From assembly GCA_001600175.1 (NCBI GenBank), contig BCJC01000009.1, positions 806,001-870,000 on the forward strand: a DNA stretch of 64,000 nucleotides, in the 5' to 3' direction. The translations under genes and the position numbers were made by a program. This document shows positions 33,526-43,982 of the stretch, one piece after another (position 1 is the first letter of the stretch; the number at the start of each line of letters is the position of its first letter). This DNA comes from Erythrobasidium yunnanense (taxonomy: Eukaryota; Basidiomycota; Cystobasidiomycetes; Erythrobasidiales; Erythrobasidiaceae). The notes beneath the pieces were generated by a model. That model saw only the letters and a program-made list of their open reading frames with translations. It was not told where the DNA came from and searched no databases.

Positions 33526-34418
33526 CTATGTACGTTTCCCTTTTGCCTGTGCTTTAGCCCGCGGTAGGTTGCGGCCAGCTAACCTGTCGACACCAAAGTG
33601 AATATAGTTGGCTGCCTTGAAGAGCAAGACATTGACGAGAGCAGCCACAGAGTAGAAGATTATGCGGCCTGGTACGGAAAGATCGCCCAAGAATGGGTAG
33701 GGAACTGGGCGGTACTCAGCTTCAACGAGCATCAGGCAAGCTTCCGTCGCTTACATGCACCATTCTGGCTTTTGCAGTATTCCATCCATAATGTGTATGC
33801 TGTCGTCAGCGCGATGGAAAGTACGAACGGTCGCGATTTCTCCGAGAAGGGCGGCGAGAGAAACAGAAAGTCGACCCATAGGATCGCGGCAGGGATGGCA
33901 TGCCTTAGAAGGCAATAAGAGAGATGCCAACGTGTAACAAACAGTTACCTACAAGCTCAGATCCAGTGCCAGCGGTATTTGAAAGCGAGGATCCGGCGGT
34001 AGCATAAGCTTAGGGTCGTATGAGCGGATGCCCCAGTACAGCACCGATATGAGGCCTTCTGCTGGAACACTGATAATTCCAAGAGTGTTCTTCATGTAGT
34101 CAAGGACTGCAATGCTGCAATGTCAGTAGATGAACGCGCAGGGTCTAGGCGGAGTTACTGACATTTTAAAGAAGGGAAAAGGTCTTTCAGGATCGCAAGG
34201 GAGATGGTGATGATGGAGCTGTATAGACTACGATATGATGTCAGACCTGCGTGGACGACCCGGATCGCTTGCTCGTCTCACCCTAGCACTGTTAAATACT
34301 GATACCATCCACCCTTCTGCTTGGTGATAAAGTTGGCTATGGCGCCTAAGATCCTGTTCAGCAAGCAGATATCGTCTGCAATGGCGAGAGCATACTCGGA
34401 GCCTGGAGATTCTGCCAT
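33526..34418 (-). CDS. FAR-17a/AIG1-like membrane protein (possible FAHFA hydrolase)
   Basis: Introns at 33705-33754, 33904-33952, 34107-34162 and 34228-34281 give 227 residues. The family call rests on YLTVLGLYSSIITISL, VPAEGLISVLYWGIRSYDP, LSLHAIPAAILWVDFLFLSPPF and the C-terminal PYPFLGDLSVPGRIIFYS. Multiple hydrophobic segments indicate an integral membrane protein. Animal AIG1 and ADTRP are Thr/His-dependent lipid hydrolases; the His in LSLHAIPA and a Thr are in keeping, but activity here is inferred. The start at 34418 (MAESPGSEYALAIADD) is the first Met in the correct frame. The C-terminus is basic (KAQAKGKRT). Confidence 0.85.
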
Positions 34419-34621
34419 GCCGACACAAGAACATAGAGAGATCCGACGTGAAACAGCAGGGAGAACCAGGTCGAGGGAGTCGTCTTCGGAACAGTACGAG
34501 GAGGTCCAGGAGGCATGAAAGGAGCAAGACAGCCAGAAGAAGTTGATGGTAGAATGTCAAGCAATGATGACGCGCACTTTACGCGGACTCTAACATGTCG
34601 ACACTGCAATAACAGCGCAAG

Positions 34622-35486
34622 ATGGCTACAGAAGTGACACGAGATGCTTCTGATGCTGGAACACACTGCTCGGTCTGCGCAGCCCTCGATTTCCTCCCGT
34701 TCAAGTGCGCCAGATGCGGTCTGTGTTTCTGCCAGCAACACGCAAACCAAGCAACCCCAGATGCACATGAATGTCTGGATACACCCTCAATAGATGTTGC
34801 GCAACCATCTACAACGACCTACGCTTCTTTCCAGTCACTTCTGCCAGATAGGTCGCGTGTTGCTACTACCGAACCTTCTGAAGAAGAGCTGGCAAAACAG
34901 GCCAAGAAGCAGGCCGCTCTTGACCTCCTCCACAAGAACTTTCCCAATACTGCTAGCGGTTCCTCCGGCAAGACTGCTCAGCAATCAAAGCCCGTGAACA
35001 GCAAAGTCGCGCTCATGAAGCTCAAGCAGAAAGCAAAGCCTGCCGATCCACGAAGGAACGCAAGCAATGTTCTCCTGAAAGACAGGCGGTTCTTCACCGT
35101 GACGGAAGCTAGCCCTGGCAAAGTCGCGGAAGTTTGGTTGCCTGTGGTAAGTTACGATAGTTGCAACAGAGGTAATACTAATACAATACCGAGAACAGGA
35201 TACGACTGGAGGGAAGGCTCTTGACCTGCTGGCCGACTACTTGGGCGTTTCAAACCGCAACAACTTGGCGAACACGCCAGAGGCCGATGTGGGTAACAAC
35301 AGCCCCGATGTGGAGCTTGTACTGAAAGGTCTTTCTTCTGCAGAAGATACACCTAAGGAAATCGGGCATAGATCTGCTTACAGCAGTGAGCCTGGGCAGC
35401 CAGATAGCGGATGGCGACGAGATCTCGATATTTCGAGGCACACCTACCTAGTTTGCGTTCATCTAAGAGTGCTGTTGTTGTATTGA
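34622..35486 (+). CDS. AN1 zinc-finger protein, Cuz1/ZFAND1-like
   Basis: Cuz1/ZFAND1 proteins link Cdc48 and the proteasome during arsenite and other stress. One intron (35147-35198, TACTAAT-like branch) gives 270 residues. The N-terminus holds an AN1 finger (HCSVCAALDFLPFKCARC then CQQHANQATPDAHEC). The second half has a ubiquitin-like-fold style segment FFTVTEASPGKVAEVWLPV...GKALDLLADYLGV..NNLANTPE, as in ZFAND1. The last ~45 residues are unlike the family and might be altered by an unseen splice. It is divergent from the AIG1-like gene (203 bp). Confidence 0.82.
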
Positions 35487-35625
35487 GTGACTGCTATAGA
35501 GACGCACGTTCGTTTCTCATTCTCCTAGCTTTCCCTCATGATAATCGCGCCTTCGCAAGGCTGCGAGCCGACACCCTAGAGACCCGAATGTCCTTATAGC
35601 TCTTAGCGACTGCTCGAGTTTCGTC

Positions 35626-36249
35626 ATGGCTACTCTCTCAAGACCAGCAGAAGCCGAGTTGGGCGGACCTAGCACGATCCAGCTGCCCGTAGAAGAAGGC
35701 CAAAAGCCGACCTTTCTGCACCGTGGACAGCTTGTCATCTTGAATGAGGGCAGTACAACTAGGGACTATCTCGCTTTCGAGAGAAACTATCTTGCTTGGA
35801 TCAAGCTGGTCGCAACATGTCTCGTCATTTCTGGGGCCTTGATAATCCGGCTCCAAGTATGCAGCTCGAGCTCATATAGCAAGGTTCAAAAACTGATGCC
35901 TCTTGCCAGCTCAACGAGAAGAACACATCCCGTGATGGCCATACGCTAGAAGACCGATTCGCGAAGCCCGTCAGTCGACTCTAAGATTTGCATGATACGT
36001 CCAGTGTTCTGACACACATCCAATCCAATCCAGTTCGGCATCATCTTCTTCGCTATAGCGATGCTGTCTCTCTTCTCGGCCACGACATCCTTCTTCCGGA
36101 CGCAGGCGCATATGCTACGCGGCGTCGCTCTAATCTCAAGTGGACCATTCGTGCAATTGACTGGCGTTATAGTCACGCTGGCTATCGGGACGGCGTGCGT
36201 CGTCTTGATCGTTTCTACAAGCGAGACTAGCCATGCTTCAGGCTTCTAG
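35626..36249 (+). CDS. DUF202-domain small membrane protein
   Basis: Introns at 35857-35909 and 35970-36033 give 168 residues. DUF202 features are the phrase STTRDYLAFERNYLAWIKLVATCLVISGALI at about residues 43-73 (ERNYLAW is the hallmark), then two more hydrophobic segments (FGIIFFAIAMLSLFSATTSFF; LTGVIVTLAIGTACVVLIV). The same domain occurs at the end of VTC polyphosphate proteins, but no SPX or polymerase part is present here. It ends 98 bp from the convergent GDPD gene. About 48 bp of its 3' end recur at 38631-38678 as part of the duplication junction. Confidence 0.85.
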
Positions 36250-36347
36250 ACATCCGTAAGAGTTCACACAGTTCGAGGAGTCTCTATCCAAGTTCAACAG
36301 AAGTCATGTCGTTGTTTCCATCAAGTCGGGAGTCCAAGCCAAGCGAT

Positions 36348-38076
36348 CTAAAGTAGATTAGGAGTCCTGCCATCTGCAAACTGTGCATGCTGCTTGAAGC
36401 ACCTGCAATCAGAGCTCTACAATCAGCCAATGCGTATTATTAGAAGTCAAAAACACTGACTTATTCACAAGCTCGTAGTCCAGGGTCGGCGCAACGGTGT
36501 AGCCTCTCTGGTTTGCCCAGTCTCGTAACACTCCGGGCTGCGCGATGATACTGATCAACTTCACATGGCATTGACCATATGATTCTCTTCCACTCACCAA
36601 ATCAGTGATGATACCATCCGTCCCAAGATCATTCAGCTGATCTGCAGTGTTTAAGCGGTCGATCGTGTATGGCTTGACTTGTAACCCAAGCGAATGAGCA
36701 GTCTCAACCATCGAAGCATTGACGAACGACTCATATCCTGGAAAACCAGGATCTAGTGCACTCTGGTTACTCTTCAGCGCCTGAGCAGTCGGCGAGAGGA
36801 TATCCTGGTGGTTAGGCGTTAGATGCGATGAGCGAGAGAGTCGTATGGGAGAAGTGTACCGCTCTAATGCTGGCGGCAGCCCGAACCAGTCTTGCAGCCG
36901 GAGTAGGACCCTCAAAGTCTGCGATGTCGATACCTGCGAGCCAATCGGATGGACCGCTGGTAGCGTCCTTTTCGCCGATACGTGCATACAATGTAGTATC
37001 ACTATAAAACGAAAATCAGCATCCATCTAGCAGTCATTGGCGAGTATTCAAACTCACTCTGCCAAAGCAGACGTTCTCAATGCCGGGAGGATCATTTTGG
37101 ACTGCTTGATAGTCCTCCAGTCAAAGCTTTGATAAGTGATGCGATCGACCAGACTATAGTTCTGGAAAACTGCGAGCTGCTTCTCCACAAAGACCTCGGG
37201 TGCTTGGGTTTGGTTACGCTGGATCGGATTGACTTTTGATTCAATGTTGAATAGCACTTGGCTGCCGGTACATGTTACAAAGTCCTGATTCGCACCGCTT
37301 AAGTATGAGTACTACGGATGAAAAGGTAAACTTACGAAAAACTCAGGCAGCGTCGCCAGCTTGTGGCCAGGATAGAGCAATTGCTGAGGGAAACCTTCTT
37401 GACGCAAGCTCCCGCAATCGAGCGTTTTCAGCTGTGCCAGTGTCAGATTTGCGACGTACTTCCCAACGTAGGGGTACAGAGGATCGTTTGCAGTTGCCGG
37501 TTTGGTGTCTTCGCACTGGAAGCAAGAGTTAGCATTTTGTAGATAGGGTTGAGGAGCATCTAGCGCACCTTGAGAGGATCTATAAACTCCTGTGTCATGT
37601 CATCAGCAAGGCACACTGCATCTGTCCTTGTAATAACTCACATCGTGCCATACGCTACAGGATGCATCGTTTAATGTGTGCATTGCGCGGTTCGCTACAG
37701 TCAGACCTACATAGCATGTCCATCTAGTAGCAAGATGAGTCAGTGCAAGTATCAGCATTGAAGTGTGTTGTATACCTTTCGTGATTCCGTTCTGTTTGTC
37801 GAGATCAGAGCTATTCATTACTTTTCTCATCGAAAACGAGAGTTCTCTTACATCCAACTCCAGCGTAGTAACACCGCTGATCAGTCCCCACGCGAAAGCC
37901 GCGATAGTATTCTCTACGGCCATCCCTCGACCTCCGCGGTGGCCTTGCACGTCATATGCTTTCGCGTAGTCAAAGCTTCCATTGTTATCGTTCTTTTTGA
38001 TAAGTGAACGAACAGGGACTGCTGATACTAGAGCAGGAAGAAGGCCGGCGATTGTCAGAGCAGCAGGAGAGAGCAT
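36348..38076 (-). CDS. Secreted glycerophosphodiester phosphodiesterase, copy 1
   Basis: GDPD enzymes cleave glycerophosphodiesters to glycerol-3-phosphate and an alcohol. Ten introns (36403-36460, 36538-36597, 36805-36859, 37002-37057, 37285-37335, 37516-37568, 37590-37641, 37655-37710, 37724-37775, 37792-37851) give 391 residues. A signal peptide (residues 1-19) leads to GHRGGRG, ENTIAAF, LELD, then DGHAIVWHDE, the catalytic core of the family. That core is spread over four tiny exons of 16, 13, 13 and 21 nt. Later motifs are FNIESKVNP and DYELVNK. The intron at 36538-36597 has no in-frame stop, so unspliced message would keep the frame for 20 codons. Likely role: secreted phosphate/choline scavenging. 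Confidence 0.9.
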
Positions 38077-38554
38077 CGCGAGATTCGGGCCAGGGAGGTA
38101 GAGCTTCTTCAGCCAGCAAGGGAGACTTGAACGACAAGATTGGCGAAGGTTGGAGTAGAAGAAGGAGCTGAAGAGCGTTGATAGCGCTATCCTCCTTCCC
38201 TAAGTGCTTCTGGTCCCGAGCATGTTTCAGCCCGCTAAGAACACCAAGAAGTGCCCGGCCGAGAAGATCGACAGGTTGCCTTCAAGCGTATTCCAACTCA
38301 TTACTTGCTACGCGTTGATCCCATTCGTTCATCACTCCTCTTTGCATCTAAAGACCGTTTCAGCGCGCGAAAGTGAAAGCAAACACGGTCTGGCACCTCC
38401 CAATTCAAGAAATCATCTATCTGGACCGGCCTTGATCTGCGACAAATCCTACATGCAACTCCTTCTGCTACCCTAAGTCCCTAAGATTTGGTCACTTCTC
38501 TCCGTCAAGGATCAAGAACCGTCGTCATCCGTTTGCCTCGAAGATTAGTACAAA
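38077..38554. other. Upstream region of GDPD copy 1
   Basis: This is the divergent side of GDPD copy 1. Bases about 38520-38543 match the leader of the KEN-box gene (about 40903-40926), so part of the region is duplicated promoter. A frame at 38222-38475 has no support as a gene. Confidence 0.5.
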
Positions 38555-38678
38555 ATGGCCAGCAGAGCGCAATCGCGGCAGAAGCATCTGTACATAGCCA
38601 GCAGCAAGCAACTTCAGCCAACCGCGAATTGTCTTGATCATCTCTACAAGCGAAACTGGCCATGGTGCAGGCTTCTAG
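38555..38678 (+). pseudogene. Chimeric junction: KEN-box gene 5' end joined to DUF202 3' end
   Basis: Bases 38555-38595 match the first 41 nt of the KEN-box gene (40940-40980) with about 5 differences, including its ATG. Bases 38631-38678 match the last 48 nt of the DUF202 gene (36202-36249) with about 6 differences, including its TAG position. The two pieces are separated by about 35 bp. A short frame runs across the join (38555-38752), but it uses neither parent frame properly. It is best read as the scar of a tandem duplication. Confidence 0.8.
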
Positions 38679-38775
38679 TGGTCCTAAAGCGATACACGGG
38701 AGAGGAGCTATCTGCAGTCTATTCTACACTAAGTAATGTCGTTGTCTCATAAGCCCGTTATCTAGGTCGTTCTAT

Positions 38776-40491
38776 TCACAGTAGACTGGGGGTCTTGCCG
38801 TTCGTGAACTGTGCATACTGCTTGAAGCATCTACATTTGGCACACACAGTCAACTTAGGTCACGCGATATTGGGGAAGCAGCGCTGACTTATTAACAGTC
38901 TCGTAGTCCGCTTTCGGCGCAACTGTGTAACCTCGCTGATCTGCCCAATCTCGAACCGCTTCGGGCTACATCATACCGCCATTTAGCTTAATCGCAGATA
39001 GAACTGTCATTTTGACTCACATAATCACTAATGATACCATCAGTGCCGAGGTCCGCCAGCTGTTCTGCCGTGTTGACACGATCGACCGTGTATGGCTTGA
39101 CTTCCAGCCCGAGAGAACTAGCAGTGTCGACCATTGAGACATTGACGAATGACTGATAGCCTGCAAAGGTGGGGTCCAAAGCAGTCTGATTGCTCTTCAC
39201 GACTTGCGCGCCGGGTGACAGGATGTCCTGGTAAGACGACATTAGGAACTATGGCAGAGCTTTGGCCGTGACAAAACTTACAGCTTTAATGCTTGCGGCA
39301 GCTTGAGCCAGTCGTGCACCGGGGGTAGAGCCGTTGAAATTTGCGATATCGATACCTGCGAGCCAGTCGGACGGCCCGCTGGTAGCGTTCGTTTGGCCAA
39401 CACGTGCATACAAGGTAGTATCACTATGTACTGACAGTCAGCTCCAGGAGTCAGTGACTTGGTGGGAATTCAGCCTACTCTGCCAGTGCAGACGTCTTCA
39501 AAGCCGGGAGAATGAATTTAGACTGCTTGATAGTTCTCCAGTCGAAGCTTTGATAAGTGATTCGATCGACGAGGCTGTAGTTTTGGAAGACCTCGAGCTG
39601 CTTCTCCACAAAGACTTCGGGAGCTTGGGTCAGATTACGCTGGATCGGATCGACTTTTGATTCGATGTTGAAAAGCACTTGGCTTCCGGTGCACTTGACG
39701 AAGTCCTAGATAGATAGGGTAAGCCTTGTCATGAAGATAGAAGGGTAGGCGCTTACAAAAAGCTCAGGCAAGGTTGCGAGCTTGATACCTGGATAGACCA
39801 ATTGCTGAGGGAAAGCTTGTTGACGAAGACTTCCGCAGTCAAGCGTCTTGATCTGTGCCAGAGTGAGATTGGCGATGTATTTGCCAACGTATGGGTACAT
39901 GGGATCGTTTGCGAATGCTGGTTTGGTGTCTTTACACTGCAAGTCAGAGTCAGCCTCATATGCTTGCTCTCTACAAGGGTGTAGCGCACTTTGACCGCGT
40001 CAATGGATTCCTATGAGACGGCTTCAGCATACCATTTTACATGGCTTTGGCTGTACTTACATCGTGCCATACGCTGGAAGCCGGAGATCAGTATGCGGCT
40101 GCATATAACGTGCGAGAGGAGCTCACATGACATGACCATCTGGTTAATGCCGGCATGTCAGCTCACGAGCCAGCCAGGATCGAGTGTGATTGCATACCTT
40201 TTGAGATGCCGTTCTGTAGGATCGAACGAGTCAGTCTTTCTCTCTTTCTGTCAGCGAGAAGATTCTCACATCCAACTCCAGCGTGGTAACACCACTAATT
40301 AGTCCCCATGCGAAGGCTGCTATAGTGTTTTCCACAGCTTGTCCTCTTGCTCCCCTGTGACCTTGAACATCATACGCTTGTGAGTAATTGAAGCTCTTAT
40401 CGTTGTTCTTCTTGGTAAGTAAATGAGTAGGGGCTGTAGATACGAAGGCAGGGAGGAGGCCAAGGATCGTTAGAGCAGAAGAAGGGAGCAT
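38776..40491 (-). CDS. Secreted glycerophosphodiester phosphodiesterase, copy 2
   Basis: This is the tandem paralogue of the 36.3-38.1 kb gene, with the same eleven-exon plan. Introns: 38831-38888, 38966-39020, 39228-39281, 39424-39478, 39706-39756, 39937-39989, 40011-40060, 40074-40126, 40140-40197 and 40214-40269; 390 residues. Signal peptide, GHRGARG, ENTIAAF, LELD and DGHVIVWHDE are all present, so the enzyme looks active. Exon lengths match copy 1 except exon 1, one codon shorter. Every internal exon from 2 to 10 has the same length as in copy 1. It shares a 448-bp divergent promoter region with the KEN-box gene. Confidence 0.9.
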
Positions 40492-40939
40492 TGCTGCTGC
40501 AGCTTTTCTCAGTAGCAGTAGGAAGGTGAGCTATGTGTCAAGATAGAGAAGGCCAGATCAGTTTCCTGTCGGTGCTACGCTCCCGTCTTCGACATCCCGA
40601 GCATGTTGCAGGCGGTGAAACGTGCTCAGTTGCTGCCTCGGCCAAGAGCGTCGGACTTTCAGTATAAGAGCTTGTTGATGAGCATCTTCAGCTTATCATT
40701 ATTGTCGTTACGGAGCAACATCTTCGAGGCTTTCGACGACATGTCGGACTTGTTTCAAGCTGTCTTGCGCTCTCCAACTTCGTCAGATCTCCTATGCTGG
40801 CCCCGCTTTGAATCGCGACCATTTCTTTATGCACCTGCTTCTGCTGTCGTTGATACCTCAGGCCTGACCGCCTGTCTGCCTTATCTACAAAAAAAAAACG
40901 TCGTCATCTGTTTACCTCGAAGACGGGACTTAGCACAAA
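40492..40939. other. Divergent promoter, GDPD copy 2 and KEN-box gene
   Basis: This 448-bp stretch should hold both promoters. An uninterrupted plus-strand frame from 40603 continues into the KEN-box coding frame, but the duplicated leader and ATG at 40940 argue that translation starts there. A run of ten A lies near 40889-40898. Confidence 0.6.
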
Positions 40940-42192
40940 ATGGCCAGCAGAGTGCAGTCTCGGCAAAAGCCTCTGTACATTACCATACTCTGCTACCGAT
41001 ACTACTTCAAGCTGATTGCGATGTTGCCAGCTTCGCAGTCTTCTCGGATCCCTCGTGCGATAAACATCAAACAACAGCGACGAGTACGGGCATCTCTGGC
41101 GCAAGCAGCAAGCGACACAAGCCGAGTAGTACTTCCGCCTCAAATACACGTAAAGTGAATGTCTATGTCGACGCTGGGAACAAGGAGAACATTCATCCGA
41201 TTTCAGGGAAAAAAGCTGGTTTGACCAAGCCTGTCTTAGGAGAGAAGAAGGTGTCAAATGTCACGAAGACGTCGTCTGTCGTCATGAAGGACAGCTCGCT
41301 GTGGGCTGGCAGAGTCCCTTATGGCCCTTCTTCGCCGGAGGCTCAGCAAATCACGTGTGTAAAGAACAAGACGATATACGACTTACCGAGCGTGGATGCG
41401 CATGCTACGAAAGCGGCGCCTATGCGAGCTGTCGCGAAGAAGACGGCGGCATCAGGCTCCTCTACCTCTTTTGCTGGAAGTCGGGTGAACAGGCCGAACA
41501 AGAAGATGGCCATATCAGTCTTTCGAGATCCTGCTCCTACATCTTCATACACGGTTGCAGAGGAGAGTGATGCGCAGGCCACGCCAACCTCGATATCGCG
41601 GACTTCGAGCAACGCGTTGGCGAGGCGAATGACCGAAAGTCCGTTGGCGGAAGTTACTCAAGCATATACGGGATGCGGAAGATTTCAAGCTTCGCCTGTG
41701 CCTATTCTGCCCCGGCGTTTGCTTTCTCGAGGAGGCAGTACGAGCGAGAACAGCAGTATGGACAGTGTTTTGTCCCTCGATTCACCAAACGTAAGCGCGC
41801 ATCTGACAATCTGCACAACATAAGATAGTGGGCTGACCAAGGTGAGTATGCGACAGACCGACTCTGGATTCGGATCCTCCCGCTCAAGTAGTTCAGCCGC
41901 TTCAGTACACGATATCCCCATCTCTCCTCTTCCTACGCGTTCATTATCAACAAAGGATCTAGCGGATCTACAGTTAGCACTCAACGCTACTTCCCTACAA
42001 GCTGGAAGTCCTAAGCGTCGGATCTCGCAAGTCTCAGATCTTAGTACCTTCGAGCCGGTGGATGATCAAGAGCAGGATATCGCAGATGAGGACCTAGAGA
42101 CTCCACGGAACATTCATATTGGAGAAGACGTGAACCCTTTCTTACGCCGACCTACAATGTCCTGTCGAAAGATCAGCAGCATGAGGGTCTAG
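40940..42192 (+). CDS. KEN-box protein, possible cell-cycle APC/C substrate
   Basis: Introns at 40975-41030 and 41791-41841 give 381 residues. The protein is mostly disordered, rich in Ser/Thr/Ala. Near residue 75 it has VDAGNKENIHP, a strong KEN-box degron with the typical downstream Pro, and near residue 255 RRLLSRGGS, an Arg-x-x-Leu D-box-like site. C-terminal phrases include DSGFGSSRSSSSA, LETPRNIHIGEDVNPFLRR. The layout (N-terminal KEN, low complexity, conserved C-terminal patch) recalls securin-like APC/C substrates, which diverge fast. That identity is a guess. The first 41 nt are copied at 38555-38595. Confidence 0.75.
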
Positions 42193-42865
42193 AGCCGAAT
42201 ACAGCCCTCTCCTTCTCCCTTCTTCCACGCACGTCCTCCTACGCGTTCCTTACCATTCCATCGCCTTTCGTTAATTTCTCGTCACCCTGCTACTTCAGCT
42301 TGCTTATCCTCTTTATTTTGTCTTTCTTTACGTAGTTTCCTGTCAGAATTGTTATCATAGCAGTGCATAGCATACTTCTCATCTTGTTATTGTTGCATAG
42401 GTTAGCATAGCTGTTTAATCAAGCAAATTCTTGGCTTCAGTCCGTTTGGTGACGGAGAGCTTCGATACATTAGCACTGCATTGCACATCTGTACTGACAT
42501 AATGATAGAATGACTAGCCATCTACTGCCTCTCTGGCCGCAATGATAGAGTACATGGTAGAGGGGGAGGTCGATAGAGTCGGCTGAGTAGCCTGGAAATG
42601 CTCTCGGAAGATGATGAGGTGAAAAGTTTCCTGAATGTTTGTGGTCTACACTGCGACTGGATAAAAATATAGATTGTATGTTTGACTGGAATGGAACGAA
42701 GTGGATGTCTGAAAAACTTGAAGTGAATGGGTATATGGCGGTATCTTGGATTGACGGTGAGAATCATCTTATGAGACTGTCCAACTCTTCATATAATGTC
42801 CAGCAGCTCTGCGAACCATCGAGCTGAAAGAGTTTCACCATGCCAATTGATGACGGTCGGTCCGC
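42193..42865. other. Convergent intergenic, 0.67 kb
   Basis: This lies between the 3' ends of the KEN-box gene and the ubiquitin-like/AN1 gene. It is rather T-rich, as expected for fungal 3' ends. No gene or repeat is supported. Confidence 0.5.
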
Positions 42866-43592
42866 CTAGAAAGCGCTGATCTTGCTGCTGATGGTGGCCT
42901 CCTTCTCTAGCTTTGCTCTATTCTCATCGAATGCAGCCTTTCTAAAGTTTGCCAATGCAGGACATGCATGATCTTCAGGGAGTCGATGTGCACCGCAGAA
43001 CGATTTCTCGCATCTCGGGCAATCTCCAATCATGCGCTGTAGAATCACACTTGACATTAGTCGAGAACATAGGAAGATGGCAGTGCACACGCACCAACGC
43101 TGCTGACGAGCATCTTTCCACAACAGGCTGTGGCGGCTGTTGTTGTGCCGTATCATCTTCCTCCTTCTTCTCTTCCACAGCGGTAGTAGCAGTGGTCTCA
43201 GCTGCAGGAGTAGCCGTGGATGTAGCTGCTGCTACAGCTGGCTTGGGTGTGTTGACACCTGAAGTGGATGGCGTGGTACCAGTCTTGACGTAGACGTGAG
43301 CACATCGCTTCTTTGGTCCACCACCTCGCAATCTCATCGATACATCGACTGTAGCGGATGGTGGGAGAGTGTTGAAGGTGTCTTGGGTGAGAGTGCGGCT
43401 GCTGTACGATAGACGTGCCCCTTCGAGGTCGAGCACGGATGACACTTGGTTGACGAGGTCTGCGTGGGATGATGTGGCTGCAATGATACATGACGTTAGT
43501 GACTGTTCCCATTCTGGTGGTCCCTGCCATCCATCTGACCACTCACTGATAGCATGCGATGCGCCAGCCAGATCACGGACAAACAGCTGCAT
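42866..43592 (-). CDS. Ubiquitin-like/AN1 zinc-finger fusion protein
   Basis: Introns at 43037-43094 and 43478-43546 give 199 residues. The N-terminus MQLFVRDLAG mimics ubiquitin's MQIFVKTLTG, and the domain ends VDVSMRLRGGGPKKRC, so a ubiquitin-like fold closes with LRGG right before an AN1 finger (KRCAHV..., then CPRCEKSFCGAH and EDHAC). A low-complexity Thr/Ala/Glu/Gln insert (about residues 110-160) splits the finger between its early Cys and the later Cys/His. This order resembles ZFAND4/AN1-type ubiquitin-like proteins. Whether the ubiquitin-like part is cleaved after GG is unknown. Confidence 0.85.
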
Positions 43593-43982
43593 GGTGACTA
43601 TAGACTGGTTTAGAGTAGAGGTAGAGTGGAGTGAAGTGGATGTAGAGTCTGCTTGTTGTTGTCGTGTTGTCGCTGGTTGGGAATGAGATAAGAAGCAAGA
43701 GCTGACGCGGCAGCTGAGTCAAGATAGGGGGCGATGATAGATGAGAAGGGCCTGGAACAATCCCAATTCCGCAGGAACGAAAGAAGCAAGAAATGACAGA
43801 TAGAAGTGCCTCAACCTGATCTTCAGCGCTCTCAAGATGATGAGCCAAAGCCATGCGAAACTCGTCAAACACCGGATGCTCGCTCGAACGAACCAAATCC
43901 AACGGACAATGGCTGACCGACTGGCGAAGAGCTAACGAGCAGCCGGCAGCTGGCTGGCTGCTTCTCGCTAACTGGATCAAGC
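43593..43982. other. Divergent promoter region
   Basis: This 390-bp region separates the ubiquitin-like/AN1 gene from the small Cys-rich gene. A minus-strand frame across it has no splice or family support. No clear TATA box. Confidence 0.5.

Larger units (their letters stand above)
36202..40980. repeat. Tandem segmental duplication carrying GDPD
   Basis: One unit runs from the DUF202 3' end (about 36202) through GDPD copy 1 to about 38595, and the next from about 38631 through GDPD copy 2 to about 40980. The edges are marked by a copy of the DUF202 3' end at 38631-38678 and by a copy of the 5' end of the KEN-box gene at 38555-38595. Unit length is about 2.4 kb. Coding sequence is strongly kept and introns have diverged, so the event is not very recent. 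Confidence 0.85.

Noticed and set aside
38555-38752. Short frame read as a new gene
   Set aside because: It joins the first codons of the KEN-box gene to a piece of the DUF202 3' end; it is explained by the duplication scar.
40603-40939. N-terminal extension of the KEN-box gene
   Set aside because: The frame is open, but an intron (40975-41030) joins the ATG at 40940 in another frame to the main exon, and the duplicate at 38555 conserves the leader and that ATG.
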